Below, one piece after another: positions 34,197 to 43,012 of a stretch of DNA of 64,000 nt. The first letter of the stretch is position 1. Each line of letters starts with the position of its first letter. The position numbers and the translations under genes were made by a program. The DNA comes from CAYGTO01 sp964352815 (lineage in GTDB: Bacteria > Pseudomonadota > Alphaproteobacteria > Rickettsiales > UBA3002), in the NCBI GenBank assembly GCA_964352815.1, contig CAYGTO010000008.1, positions 33,549 through 97,548 of the forward strand, written 5' to 3'. The notes below the pieces were generated by a model. It searched no databases, had not been told where the DNA came from, and saw nothing but the letters and a program-made list of their open reading frames with translations.

Positions 34197-35761
34197 CAAT
34201 ATCTTCCAGATTGACGAACACCGCAAAAACGCAGCAAAAAGAGCCGTTTTGCTGGCGCGTGTCTCTACTAAGGAACAGGAAGAAGGCTATTCCATTGCAG
34301 CCCAAAAGCACCGCTTGCAGCAATATTGTGAGCGCAAGGGATTTGACATCATACGCACCTTCGAACTGGTTGAATCTTCAACCATGGGCGACCGTAAAGA
34401 CTTTATGGAGATGCTGAAATTCATCAAACGCCAGTCTGGCACAGTGGCGTTAGTGGCGGATAAAGTCGACAGGGTTCAGCGCAGTTTCAAGGAATTTCCC
34501 ATGCTGGATAGCCTGATTCAGGCGGGTAAGATTGAGCTGCATTTCAATACCGAGAATTATGTCATCCATAAGGAATCGGTGTCGCAGGAGCGGCTGATGT
34601 GGTCCATCGGCGTGGTGATGGCACAGTCTTACGTTGATTCACTGCGTGATAACGTCAAACGCAGCATTGATCAGAAACTCCGCATCGGTGAGTGGATTGG
34701 CACAGCACCCATTGGCTACCTCAACAGTCGCGATGAACGTGGTCGCAGTACGGTGATTGTTGATGAGTTCCGCGCACCACTCGTGCGCCGGATGTTTGAA
34801 GAATATGCCACCGGCGAACACACGCTGGCTGATCTCACCCGTAAGGCTAAAGAATGGGGCTTGCGTAATGCACGCGGCAATCAGGGAGAGCTGGCAAAAG
34901 CGCAGGTGCATCGCCTGATTCAGAATCCTTTCTACTATGGTGAGATGGAGGTGAAGGGTAAGAAATATCCGCATGTTTACCAGCCGATTATCACCAAAGA
35001 ACTGTTTGATGCCTGTCAGGCAGTACGCCTTGGCTGGCACAAAAAGCCATTCAAATATGCCGAGAAGGATTATGTGTTCCGTGGCCTGATGACCTGCGCC
35101 ACCACTGGTCGCACCATTACCGCTGATACCAAGACCAAAACCTACCCCAGTGGAAAAACCTCCGAATGGACGTACCTTATCAGCTGGAATCCGGAAAACC
35201 CGAAGAAAAAGGTCTGGACGCGTGAGGATAAAGTTCTGAGCGAAATCGAAGATGTTTTCCAACAAATGGCCGTTGATGCTGACCTCAAGGATGAAATCGT
35301 GGAATATGCCAAACGCAGCTGTGAAACCGAGAAAGTATACCACAAGAAGCAAAGCCGAGCTGAACAGGGAATATACGACCATTCAGGGTAAACTGGATAA
35401 ACTGACCGATCTGTTGCTGGATGATGCCATCAGCCGCACCGAACATGAGAACAAGCGCCTGAAACTAAAATCCCGCCAGCTGGAGATAGCCGGACAGATG
35501 GACTCCTTCACCGTGGCCGATGATGGTTTCCGCGATGCGGTGGTGGATCTGCTGGGGCTCACCGCCGAAGCCCACCAAATCTTCAAAGGTTCGAGCAATG
35601 AGGGAAAACGCCGGTTGATCAATTTCGTGTTTTCGAACCTTCAGCTTGAGGGGCAAAAACTGCGGTTTTCCCTACGACAGCCGTTTGATTTATTCGTCGG
35701 TGCGACGAATTGTCAAGAATGGCGCGCCCAGCAGGACTCGAACCTGCAACCTACTGCTTAG
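34189..35761 (+). pseudogene. Large serine recombinase (integrase) with a frameshift near the C-terminus
   Basis: The N-terminal resolvase domain has the catalytic Ser26 in LARVSTKEQ, followed by the recombinase domain (APIGYLNSRDERGR, VHRLIQNPFYYGEMEV) and a zinc-ribbon-like segment. The frame ends early at 35391. Removing one A from the AAA at 35351-35353 restores HKKQAELNREYTTIQ and the expected coiled-coil tail to 35761. As it stands the integrase is likely truncated at 400 residues, lacking the tail. The restored frame runs through the right repeat and into the tRNA, ending in QQDSNLQPTA. ATG 34189 is preferred to the ATG at 34177. Confidence 0.85.
35712..35728. repeat. Right attachment-site repeat of the element
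   Basis: GTCAAGAATGGCGCGCC, identical to 18011-18027. On the minus strand it reads through the 3' end of the tRNA (GGCGCGCCA, with encoded CCA) and 8 further bases. It also lies inside the recombinase reading frame. Confidence 0.87.
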
Positions 35762-35796
35762 AAGGCAGTTGCTCTATCCAGTTGAGCTATGGGCGC
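35720..35796 (-). tRNA. tRNA-Arg(UCU)
   Basis: The minus strand gives a 77-nt cloverleaf including encoded CCA. The acceptor stem is GCGCCCA/TGGGCGC with discriminator G. The D arm is AGCTCAACTGGATAGAGC, and the anticodon stem ACTGC/GCAGT encloses loop CTTCTAA, so the anticodon is TCT. The T arm is GCAGGTTCGAGTCCTGC. The last bases and CCA fall within the integration repeat, so the element supplies the present 3' end while keeping the tRNA intact. Confidence 0.97.
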
Positions 35797-35854
35797 ACGC
35801 AGCCCAAGCATAGAGTAGTCCATGGAAATTTTCTAGAAGGTTTTTGTAGCTGGC

Positions 35855-36982
35855 CTAGCTGCTGGCTTCAGCAAGCTGCTTTGGGGCAGTGGATACCTGT
35901 GCCGGCAAAGGGGCCGGTTTTGGAGGTGCTGCTTTCGCGGAAGGCGCTGGCGTCGATGCCTTGGGGCTTGGAGTATCGGCTTTTGCCTCTGTCTTCACGT
36001 CTTTCGCTTTGCTTGCAGTTTCTTTCTTGCTCTCCTCCGGCTCTTTCTTATCGACGCGTTTCATCTCTTCGATACGCTTATCAACTTCAGGAATCCGGAG
36101 GACATTGAGCAGGTCACGTACTTCCTGGCGTGCAGTAATATGAGACATCGTAATCGAGCGGCTGGTTCCCTTATCGATCACATCAAGCACGGTCAGCCCT
36201 TGAAGGAACATATCGCGGAAAATGACCCGTTCGCCAAAGCCGGGAGCAACACGGAACCCGAGGCGACGCGAGAGCGCTTGCAGTACCTTCTCCATATTGA
36301 CTTTGTTACGCGCCGCAAGATTGCTCAGGCGGTTACGCATGACGATCCATTCGATCGCGCGGCCATCACGCTTTGCGCGCTTCATTTTTTGTTCCCAAAT
36401 CATCTCACTATAGATGCTGGGCTTCACGATCTGAAGCGTGGTCCCATCAACATTGGCAAGCACGTCCAAATCAACAAAACTGTCATTGATCGGGGTGATC
36501 ACCGTATCGGCAAAGGAATGTGCGAGACGCGAAAGATAGGTGTCGTTACCTGGGCTATCGATTAGCACAAAATCACTGCTATAAAGTATTTGCCCCATCG
36601 CTTGATAGAAACGTTGTTTCTCATCCGCTTCAATGTCTGCTTTTGATTCAAATGGGCTTTTGCTAACGACCACATGTTTGGGAACGGGTAATGCAATGCC
36701 ACGCGTTTCCATGGTTTTTTTGCGGTTTTCAATGTAGCGCGTGAGTGATCGTTGACGTGAATCTATGTCAATACTGCCCATTTTAAAACCTAAACGCATG
36801 AGTGATACAATCAAATGCATCGATGTGGTGGTTTTGCCGCAGCCGCCCTTTTCATTGCCAACCACGATCACATGGGCGCGTTTTTTGCTCGCCGCAGTGG
36901 TGATCCCGCCAGATGGTGCCGTCTGCTTTGCTGGGGTGGCCGACTTTTTCGGCTCATTTTTTGAAGATCGCATGCCAAACAT
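35855..36982 (-). CDS. mipZ: MipZ-type ParA/MinD ATPase for division-site placement
   Basis: This 375-residue protein has a deviant Walker A KGGCGKTTT (residues 45-53) in HVIVVGNEKGGCGKTTTSMH, then IDIDSRQRSLTRYIENR and FVLIDSPGNDTYLSRLAHS. This ordering is distinctive of alphaproteobacterial MipZ, which forms gradients with ParB and inhibits FtsZ so that division occurs at mid-cell. The last 80 residues are a Lys/Pro/Ala-rich tail, longer than usual and probably disordered. I chose ATG 36982 (MFGMRSSKN); upstream extensions to 37045 look noncoding. Confidence 0.9.
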   Translation of the reverse strand: MFGMRSSKNEPKKSATPAKQTAPSGGITTAASKKRAHVIVVGNEKGGCGKTTTSMHLIVSLMRLGFKMGSIDIDSRQRSLTRYIENRKKTMETRGIALPVPKHVVVSKSPFESKADIEADEKQRFYQAMGQILYSSDFVLIDSPGNDTYLSRLAHSFADTVITPINDSFVDLDVLANVDGTTLQIVKPSIYSEMIWEQKMKRAKRDGRAIEWIVMRNRLSNLAARNKVNMEKVLQALSRRLGFRVAPGFGERVIFRDMFLQGLTVLDVIDKGTSRSITMSHITARQEVRDLLNVLRIPEVDKRIEEMKRVDKKEPEESKKETASKAKDVKTEAKADTPSPKASTPAPSAKAAPPKPAPLPAQVSTAPKQLAEASS

Positions 36983-37167
36983 GAAGTATCCTAATATTCC
37001 TACATACAGTTGTACGAACAAACCGTCAGCTTTGGCAAGCACCAAACCTGTGGGCTGTGAACAACACGTGTATAGCCATACATGCTGACTGGGCGTGTCT
37101 TTTTACTGCCTTGATATCGCCGATTAAATCATGGTCAATCGGCCCCTTTTCGTGTAAATCTATTTCT

Positions 37168-37665
37168 ATGGAATGGATCTTCATGGCTGTCTTGGCGGGC
37201 TTGCTACTAGTCGTATGCGTGTACGATGCCGCAACCTTTTTGATTCCTAACTGGTTGAACGCGGCCATTTTGGTGTTGTATCCGATTTTCCTCTTCGCAT
37301 TACCGGAATCTGGAGTCAGTGGTCTTTCGGGGCTGTATGGCTTTGGTATCTTTTTTATTGTCGGTTTTGGTCTCTTTGCCATTGGTGTGATTGGCGGCGG
37401 CGACAGTAAATTGTTGATCGCCCTCGGCCCCTGGCTTGGCATGAGCTACACCATGTTGAACTTCCTCCTATTTATGAGTTTCTTCGGTGTGATTCTGAGT
37501 GCGCTTCTACTGATTATTCGCGGGATGATCGGTAAAGACAGCCAAGAAAAAACGCCAAAGCTATTTCAGAAAAAAGCGCCCATCCCTTACGGCATTGCGA
37601 TCGCTGCAGCATTTGTCATGTTGATGGGGCGTGGTGATATCGCTGGACTGCCGGGGGTGATGTGA
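37168..37665 (+). CDS. CpaA/TadV-type prepilin peptidase (A24)
   Basis: This 165-residue membrane protein has six likely helices and the two catalytic Asp regions of A24 peptidases: VYDAATFLIPNWLN and VIGGGDSKLL (the GxGD motif). It lacks the N-terminal methylase domain, as CpaA/TadV enzymes of Flp/Tad pili do. No other tad genes are nearby. ATG 37168 is preferred; a frame from 37057 adds an unlikely hydrophilic leader. Its stop overlaps a 9-bp inverted repeat shared with the convergent gene. Confidence 0.85.
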   Translation: MEWIFMAVLAGLLLVVCVYDAATFLIPNWLNAAILVLYPIFLFALPESGVSGLSGLYGFGIFFIVGFGLFAIGVIGGGDSKLLIALGPWLGMSYTMLNFLLFMSFFGVILSALLLIIRGMIGKDSQEKTPKLFQKKAPIPYGIAIAAAFVMLMGRGDIAGLPGVM

Positions 37666-37686
37666 TTTCAATCAATCATTGAAATC
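37664..37686. terminator. Possible bidirectional hairpin between convergent genes
   Basis: GATTTCAAT (37664-37672) and ATTGAAATC (37678-37686) form a perfect 9-bp stem with a 5-nt loop, spanning the stop codons of both convergent genes. The stem is AT-rich and no strong T tract follows, so termination is only likely. Confidence 0.45.
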
Positions 37687-38562
37687 CTTAACCTTCTCAC
37701 CCTTCTCAATCTCTTCCACCTTTTCACCGCGGGTGCGAATGAGCAGGTAATTGAACTCTGCACCATAGATGAAAATGATGTTCATGATGAAGAAAAACAA
37801 TAGGGTCGCGATGATACTCCCGAGCGAGCCGTAAATAATATTCACCTGATCAACATTCTGAATATAGAGCGAGAACATGCGTGTGCCCGCGATCCAGCCA
37901 AGGGTTGCGAGCGCCGCGCCGGGGAGTACAGCGAACAGGGTTTGTTTGATGTTCGGCAGAAAATAATACAGGCTTGCAACAATCACAAACAAAAGCCCCG
38001 CACTGACGAACACTACGGTGCGATTGAAGGCCAGGGTAGTTTCCTCAGAAAAAGGAATATTCAGCATATGCTCGATTTCAATAATGACGACCGGCGCAAA
38101 AACGAGTGCTAACATGCTGGCGATGACAATCAGCGTGAACATAATCAGCTGCAAAATAGATAGCAACCGGCGCAGCACATAGGTCGGCGGGTTGCTCACA
38201 TTATACGCACGATTCAATACGGTGCGCATGCCTTCGACGAGGGATGAAGCGGTCCAGATCGCGCCCAAAATAGAGATGGTGAGGAGCCCTTGCGGCGGGC
38301 CAGAAATAATCTCATCAATACGCGGCACAATTCCCGCTGTAGCTTCGGGCGGCAATGTGTTTAGCAGGTAGGTGATGAAATCGGTGCCAACATTCCCCTG
38401 ACCAATAAAGCCGGCAATCGCTACGATGAGCACCAAAAACGGGAACAGGGACAGCATAGTCAGGAACGTCAAATAGCCGGCATGCTCAATGCCATCATGT
38501 TCGACCATATTGTCACCGGCGCGGTACAGTAAGCGGCCAGTGGTACTGAAAAGTTTAATCAT
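37672..38562 (-). CDS. YihY/BrkB-family inner membrane protein
   Basis: This 296-residue protein has six predicted membrane helices and the family's N-terminal pattern: DGIEHAGYLTFLTMLSLFPFLVLI, then LLTISILGAIWTASSLVEGM and a conserved RRLLSILQLIMFTLIVIAS block. It was once annotated as RNase BN, which is now considered wrong; the function is unknown. The C-terminus is charged (GEKVEEIEKGEKVKDFND). It faces the prepilin peptidase gene with a 6-bp gap. Confidence 0.88.
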   Translation of the reverse strand: MIKLFSTTGRLLYRAGDNMVEHDGIEHAGYLTFLTMLSLFPFLVLIVAIAGFIGQGNVGTDFITYLLNTLPPEATAGIVPRIDEIISGPPQGLLTISILGAIWTASSLVEGMRTVLNRAYNVSNPPTYVLRRLLSILQLIMFTLIVIASMLALVFAPVVIIEIEHMLNIPFSEETTLAFNRTVVFVSAGLLFVIVASLYYFLPNIKQTLFAVLPGAALATLGWIAGTRMFSLYIQNVDQVNIIYGSLGSIIATLLFFFIMNIIFIYGAEFNYLLIRTRGEKVEEIEKGEKVKDFND

Positions 38563-38648
38563 AATACTTGTTAAGCCATAAAAGATGCTGCTTGTCTAGG
38601 ATAGGCACGCATGCTATCCAAAATGAAAGCATTACAGGGAGGTTATGC

Positions 38649-40256
38649 ATGTCATCAGCGGCTAAAGTCGGATCAGACTCACTCAAAATTCACGGCAAGC
38701 TTACGAACCAGCACTCAGTGATTTTCACAGAAGAAGCGATGGCGTTTGTTCAGTCGCTTGAAAAAGAATTTGGCCAGCGCCGCCACGAGCTTTTAAAAGC
38801 GCGAGAGAAAAAACAGAAGCAGATTGATGAGGGCTGGCGACCGGATTTTCGTGCCGATACGAAAGCGATTCGTGAGGGTGACTGGAAGGTCGCGCCCCTG
38901 CCGAAAGATTTGCAGGATCGCCGCGTCGAAATTACTGGCCCGGCCGAGCCGAAGATGATGATCAACGCGCTGAACTCCGGTGCTAAAGTGTTTATGGCAG
39001 ACATTGAAGATTCCCTTTCGCCGACCTGGGAAAAAGTAGCCGATGCGCAAAAAGCGCTGCGCGATGCGGTGCGTCGCACGCTGACATTCAGCAGCCCGGA
39101 AGGCAAAGACTACCAGCTCAATGATACCGGCCTGGCAGTGCTGATTGTGCGTCCGCGCGGGTGGCATTTAGACGAGAAAAACATCACATTGGGCGGTGAG
39201 CCGATCTCGGGCTCATTGCTCGATTTTGCTCTCTATTTCTTCCACAACGCGAAAGAAGCACTCAGCCGTGGAACGGGACCCTATTTCTACATTCCCAAGC
39301 TCGAGAGCATGGAAGAGGCGCAGCTTTGGGCCGATGTGTTTGCTTTTAGTGAGCAGGCGCTCGATGTGCCGAAAGGGACCATTAAAGCAACGATTTTGAT
39401 CGAAACGATTACCGCAGTGTTTGAGATGGATGAAATCTTACACGCGTTGAAGGATTATATTGTTGGGCTAAACTGCGGTCGCTGGGATTATATCTTCAGC
39501 TACATCAAGAAATTCCATAAAGACCCGGCCTTCATGCTGCCAGATCGCGCGCAGGTAACGATGAAAGTCCACTTCCTCAATGCGTATAGTGAACTACTGA
39601 TTCAAACCTGTCATAAGCGCGGTGCGTTTGCGATGGGCGGGATGGCAGCGGCGATTCCGAACCGTAATGACAAAGAAGCGAATGCGAAGGCTTTTGCAGC
39701 CGTGAAAGCCGATAAGGAACGCGAAGTAAAACTTGGGCATGATGGCACCTGGGTCGCGCATCCAGACCTCATTCCTGTGGCGCTCGAAGCCTATGACAGC
39801 CATTTGAACGGCAAGGTGAACCAGCTCGATGTGGCGCGCGATGAGGTATCCGTTGCAGCAGCCGACCTGCTGAAAGCATCGGAAGGCACCATCACCGAAG
39901 CGGGCGTGCGCAACAATGTGAATGTCGGGATTCAGTATATGGCTGCTTGGCTAGATGGGCGAGGCGCCGTGCCGATCTTTAATCTGATGGAAGATGCCGC
40001 CACCGCAGAAATCGCGCGGACGCAGCTGTGGCAATGGCTGCACCACAGCGCCAAAGTCGATGGCACCAAAGAGCTGACCTGGTCATGGCTTGATAATATT
40101 TTTATTGAAGAGCTGGAAGCGATTGAGCAGCAATATGGGAGTAAAGCGTTTAAGCAAAGCAAATGCACCCAAGCGGCAGACATGATGCGCGAGCTGGTTA
40201 AGAATGAAGCATTCGTCGAATTCCTCACGCTCCCGGCCTATGAGAAAATCAGTTAA
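38649..40256 (+). CDS. aceB: Malate synthase A
   Basis: This 535-residue enzyme condenses glyoxylate with acetyl-CoA to malate in the glyoxylate shunt. Key segments are KVFMADIEDSLSPTWEKV, AVLIVRPRGWHLDEK, the signature ILIETITAVFEMDEILHAL, GLNCGRWDYIFSYIKKF and FAMGGMAAAIP. The length matches isoform A (about 530) rather than the longer isoform G. I chose ATG 38649 (MSSAAKVGSDSL) after GGAGG; the frame from 38568 is longer but unlike the family. The stop overlaps the GNAT start by one base. Isocitrate lyase is not in the window. Confidence 0.96.
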   Translation: MSSAAKVGSDSLKIHGKLTNQHSVIFTEEAMAFVQSLEKEFGQRRHELLKAREKKQKQIDEGWRPDFRADTKAIREGDWKVAPLPKDLQDRRVEITGPAEPKMMINALNSGAKVFMADIEDSLSPTWEKVADAQKALRDAVRRTLTFSSPEGKDYQLNDTGLAVLIVRPRGWHLDEKNITLGGEPISGSLLDFALYFFHNAKEALSRGTGPYFYIPKLESMEEAQLWADVFAFSEQALDVPKGTIKATILIETITAVFEMDEILHALKDYIVGLNCGRWDYIFSYIKKFHKDPAFMLPDRAQVTMKVHFLNAYSELLIQTCHKRGAFAMGGMAAAIPNRNDKEANAKAFAAVKADKEREVKLGHDGTWVAHPDLIPVALEAYDSHLNGKVNQLDVARDEVSVAAADLLKASEGTITEAGVRNNVNVGIQYMAAWLDGRGAVPIFNLMEDAATAEIARTQLWQWLHHSAKVDGTKELTWSWLDNIFIEELEAIEQQYGSKAFKQSKCTQAADMMRELVKNEAFVEFLTLPAYEKIS

Positions 40257-40741
40257 TGAAGATTGCACCGCTTCCAAAAGAACAGTTTGAGCGCATCTGG
40301 CCGGTCTTTCAGACCATCCTTGCCAATGGCCGCACCTATGCGCTTCCCGATGAGATGAGCATGGAGGAGGCTGCCACCTTATGGTGCACCGGCGAGCGCG
40401 CGGCTTATATTGCGGAAAGTGATGATGGCGAGGTGATTGGCACCTTTTATCTACGCAATAACATGCCTGGCCCCGGCTCGCATATCGCGAATGGTGGGGT
40501 GATGGTTGCCCATGAAATGCGCGGTAAGGGCTATGGCCATGCGCTGGGTAAAGCGATGATTGAGGAAGCCAAGCGGCTTGGTTACCGGGCGATTCAGTTT
40601 AATAATGTGGTCGCTACCAACACTGCGTCACTCGCCATTTGGGAAAAGCTCGGCTTTACGCAGATTGGCCGTGTGCCCGAGGCGTTCCAGCATAAGGATG
40701 AAGGGCTAGTGGATAGTTATATTCTGTACAAAAAACTGTAA
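40256..40741 (+). CDS. GNAT-family acetyltransferase, coupled to aceB
   Basis: This 161-residue protein has a GNAT motif A (NGGVMVAHEMRGKGYGHALG, with the R-G-K-G-Y-G turn that binds the acetyl-CoA pyrophosphate) and a motif B end (VATNTASLAIWEKLGFTQIG). The substrate is unknown. It starts at a TAATG junction with malate synthase, so the two are likely co-translated. The N-terminal half (LPKEQFERIWPVFQTILANG) is typical of small regulatory GNATs. Confidence 0.9.
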   Translation: MKIAPLPKEQFERIWPVFQTILANGRTYALPDEMSMEEAATLWCTGERAAYIAESDDGEVIGTFYLRNNMPGPGSHIANGGVMVAHEMRGKGYGHALGKAMIEEAKRLGYRAIQFNNVVATNTASLAIWEKLGFTQIGRVPEAFQHKDEGLVDSYILYKKL

Positions 40742-40915
40742 TCCGGTCGGATCAAACGCCCTGCATGCAAAAAAAGTCACATTGAATATTGCAAGAATAA
40801 TCCGTTGAATCACATGCTGAATGTCACTTTCTAGCATAAAAACACACTACGCCCCCTTCCGGGAAAACGCAAAATCAACTAGGATCTAGCGATAGTCTGG
40901 GAATGCTGCGAGAGC

Positions 40916-41434
40916 TTAGCGACCAATCGGGTAGCTATATTGCACAATCAAAGTCTCTGCTCCTGGATTGCGTTCACCGAGGCTCGCATTAGACAAATGG
41001 TTGAAGGCGACCCCTAAGCGCTGTGCATCGTCAAACTCATAGGAGAGCTCAAGCCCTGAGCGGAATTCAATCCAGTGGCCTAAATCTTTACCATCGCCCT
41101 GGCTGAAAGCACCGACAACGGAGTTGGGCGTGAACACCCAGGAATCGCTGAGATAGATGTCCCAGAAAATACCGGCGTAACCGTAATAGGCCTCATCGCT
41201 GGTGACAAAACCACCAACCGTTGGGCGTAGCCCGTAGAAAATATCCTGATAGCGATATTCAAGGCCGACCAACGCCGCGCCGTTATCATCCTGCGTGACA
41301 TCAAAGTAACCACCATAAAGGACCAAATGATCTTGATCGTTCGGGACATATTCAGCCTGCGCGGAGGCAAAAGTGATTAGTGAAACTAGAGCGGCGAGGG
41401 CGGCTGTACGAAGAGAGTGTATCTGAATCATCAT
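40916..41434 (-). CDS. PagL-like lipid A 3-O-deacylase (acyloxyacyl hydrolase)
   Basis: This 172-residue protein has a signal peptide (LRTAALAALVSLITFASAQA) and a small beta-barrel pattern. The catalytic residues are H146 and S148 in FNHLSNAS and E160 in NPGAETL. The His-to-Ser and His-to-Glu spacings (2 and 14 residues) match PagL of Pseudomonas. PagL removes the 3-position acyl chain of lipid A in the outer membrane, altering immune recognition and permeability. It is divergent from the OB-fold gene with 28 bp between starts. Confidence 0.85.
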   Translation of the reverse strand: MMIQIHSLRTAALAALVSLITFASAQAEYVPNDQDHLVLYGGYFDVTQDDNGAALVGLEYRYQDIFYGLRPTVGGFVTSDEAYYGYAGIFWDIYLSDSWVFTPNSVVGAFSQGDGKDLGHWIEFRSGLELSYEFDDAQRLGVAFNHLSNASLGERNPGAETLIVQYSYPIGR

Positions 41435-41462
41435 CTTAACTGTATGTAAGTTTTTTATTGTT

Positions 41463-42263
41463 ATGACAGTTTCCCGCGCCTATGACAAGCAAATGCGCAC
41501 GGGTTTATCACAGCTTTCAAAAGGTTTAGCGAAGCTATGTGGCCTTATTGCCATGATGATGGCTTTGACCACGGGGGCAGCGCATGCACAAACGGTGGAA
41601 CGCCTGCCGATCGATGTCATCGACTACCGCACCTTTCGTATGAATGGGGCCACCTATCAGGCAGCGTATCTTTATGTTCCGGACAATGTCATGAGGGCCG
41701 AAGGGACCTATAGGGATACTGTGAAACGTCAACTCACGGCCCATCTGAGCCATGATAGGCTGAACATGCAGCCGGTGATGAAAGACCGCCATGGCGTGCA
41801 GCATGTGATGCTTGGCGCGTTCCAGAAGTCGCAGCTTATGCACGGCTTTGCTGCATGCTTTGCGCCCGAGCTGGGGGAATACCCATCTGAGTTGCGCCAG
41901 GCGCAGGCGAAAGCAAAACCGAAGGGCGGCATCTGGGCACAGATCGATACGATTAATGCGCTTCGGTTGGCAGAATTATGGCCAAACTTCCGTCGCGAAA
42001 ATGTGGATGGAAAGTGGATGGTGGTACGCGGTACGATCACTGATATTGCGCTGCGCAAAAATATGATGTACATCAATTTTGGCGAGGATTGGAAAACGGA
42101 TTTCACCCTCTTTGTGCCGACTACGCATAAGAAACATTTCCCTAAAACATGGCGCGATCAGATGATCGGAAAAACCGTTGAAGTGATGGGCTTTGTCTAT
42201 CATAGTTACGGCCCAATGATCGATATCACGCACCCGTCGCAGCTGACGGTGATGGAGGAATAA
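41463..42263 (+). CDS. Secreted protein with C-terminal OB-fold-like domain
   Basis: This 266-residue protein has an N-terminal signal (GLIAMMMALTTGAAHAQ). Its C-terminal domain VVRGTITDIALRKNMMYINF, then GEDWKTDFTLFVP and GKTVEVMGFVYHSYGPMIDI, resembles the OB fold of thermonuclease-like envelope proteins. The middle part has paired Cys-poor helices and no visible nuclease catalytic residues. It may bind nucleic acids or wall polymers outside the cytoplasm. It is followed by a methyltransferase whose ATG directly abuts its stop. An in-frame ATG at 41493 is also possible. Confidence 0.65.
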   Translation: MTVSRAYDKQMRTGLSQLSKGLAKLCGLIAMMMALTTGAAHAQTVERLPIDVIDYRTFRMNGATYQAAYLYVPDNVMRAEGTYRDTVKRQLTAHLSHDRLNMQPVMKDRHGVQHVMLGAFQKSQLMHGFAACFAPELGEYPSELRQAQAKAKPKGGIWAQIDTINALRLAELWPNFRRENVDGKWMVVRGTITDIALRKNMMYINFGEDWKTDFTLFVPTTHKKHFPKTWRDQMIGKTVEVMGFVYHSYGPMIDITHPSQLTVMEE

Positions 42264-42917
42264 ATGGCGCGTATCTATGAGAATGACACGGTAATGGATT
42301 ATATCCATCAGACCTTTGTGAGCGAAGATGCGCTACTAAAAAAGGTGCATGCCAAAGGAGAAGAACTTCGCCCGGGCATGCAAGTCAGCCCGTATGAAGG
42401 AAAAATGCTGCATCTATTTTGCCGCATGATTGGGGCGAAGCGGGTGCTCGAAATTGGTGCCTTTGTTGGCTATTCGACGATTTGGATGAGCCGGGCATTG
42501 CCGGCTGATGGCCAGGTGATTACGTGTGAGGCCGATGCGACACATGCGGAGATCGCGCGCGGTCATGCTGCAGAAAATACAGACGCCGCGCCGATTGATG
42601 TGCGCGAAGGCAAGGCACTAGATACGCTCAAAATGCTGCAGCAGGAAGCGCAGCAATATGATGTGGTGTTTATGGATGCGATGAAGCGCGAATATATGGA
42701 CTATCTCGAGATGAGCCTACCAATGCTGCGCACGGGCGGGCTGATGATTGCGGATAACTCGCTGCTGTTTGGCCATGTGGTCGGGCAGGGGGAGCAGAAG
42801 ATTTCGCCTGATGCAGTCGATGTCATGAAGGCCGTGAACACGCGCCTCGCCGGCCCAGAATTTGATGGGTTGATGATGGCGACGCAAGAGGGGCTGACAG
42901 TAGGGGTGAAGAAGTAG
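42264..42917 (+). CDS. SAM-dependent O-methyltransferase (caffeoyl-CoA OMT type)
   Basis: This 217-residue enzyme has the class I SAM-binding motif VLEIGAFVGYSTIWMSRAL (about residues 61-79), then GQVITCEADATHAEIARGHA and YDVVFMDAMKREYMDYLEMS. The late segment GGLMIADNSLLFGHV carries the metal-binding D-N pair found in cation-dependent O-methyltransferases. The substrate is unknown. The ATG directly follows the stop of the OB-fold gene, so they share a transcript. Confidence 0.92.
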   Translation: MARIYENDTVMDYIHQTFVSEDALLKKVHAKGEELRPGMQVSPYEGKMLHLFCRMIGAKRVLEIGAFVGYSTIWMSRALPADGQVITCEADATHAEIARGHAAENTDAAPIDVREGKALDTLKMLQQEAQQYDVVFMDAMKREYMDYLEMSLPMLRTGGLMIADNSLLFGHVVGQGEQKISPDAVDVMKAVNTRLAGPEFDGLMMATQEGLTVGVKK

Positions 42918-43012
42918 GCTGGTCTAAAGAAGCGTAGCCAGTAGGCGAAGCGCTTTAGTCAGCGAAGCTGTTAGGCTCATTGCGAGGTCAGGAGACCGAG
43001 CAGGAGCAAACA
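42918..43012. repeat. Dispersed intergenic repeat, copy A
   Basis: The reverse strand contains GGTCTCCTGACCT followed by GCAATGAGCCTAACAGCTTC and CTAAAG. The same ordered motifs occur at 59690-59786. Both copies sit directly after the 3' end of a minus-strand gene (holC here, nrdR there). Confidence 0.55.

Larger units (their letters stand above)
18011..35728. mobile_element. Integrative element in tRNA-Arg(UCU) with peptide-ligase cargo
   Basis: The element is 17.7 kb, bounded by a perfect 17-bp direct repeat (GTCAAGAATGGCGCGCC at 18011-18027 and 35712-35728). The right copy contains the last bases and CCA of the tRNA-Arg gene. Between the repeats are a serine recombinase at the right end, an AlpA-like HTH, a prim-pol/helicase, a prohead-protease-like gene and a metabolic cargo at the left end. 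No conjugation genes, capsid, terminase or portal were found, so mobilisation would need a helper. That the tRNA gene sits at one boundary and the recombinase beside it supports integration. The bounds are read directly; mobility is inferred. Confidence 0.87.

Noticed and set aside
18011..35728. Conjugative element or complete prophage
   Set aside because: No relaxase, type IV secretion, capsid, portal, tail or terminase gene was seen; only a protease-like gene is phage-related.
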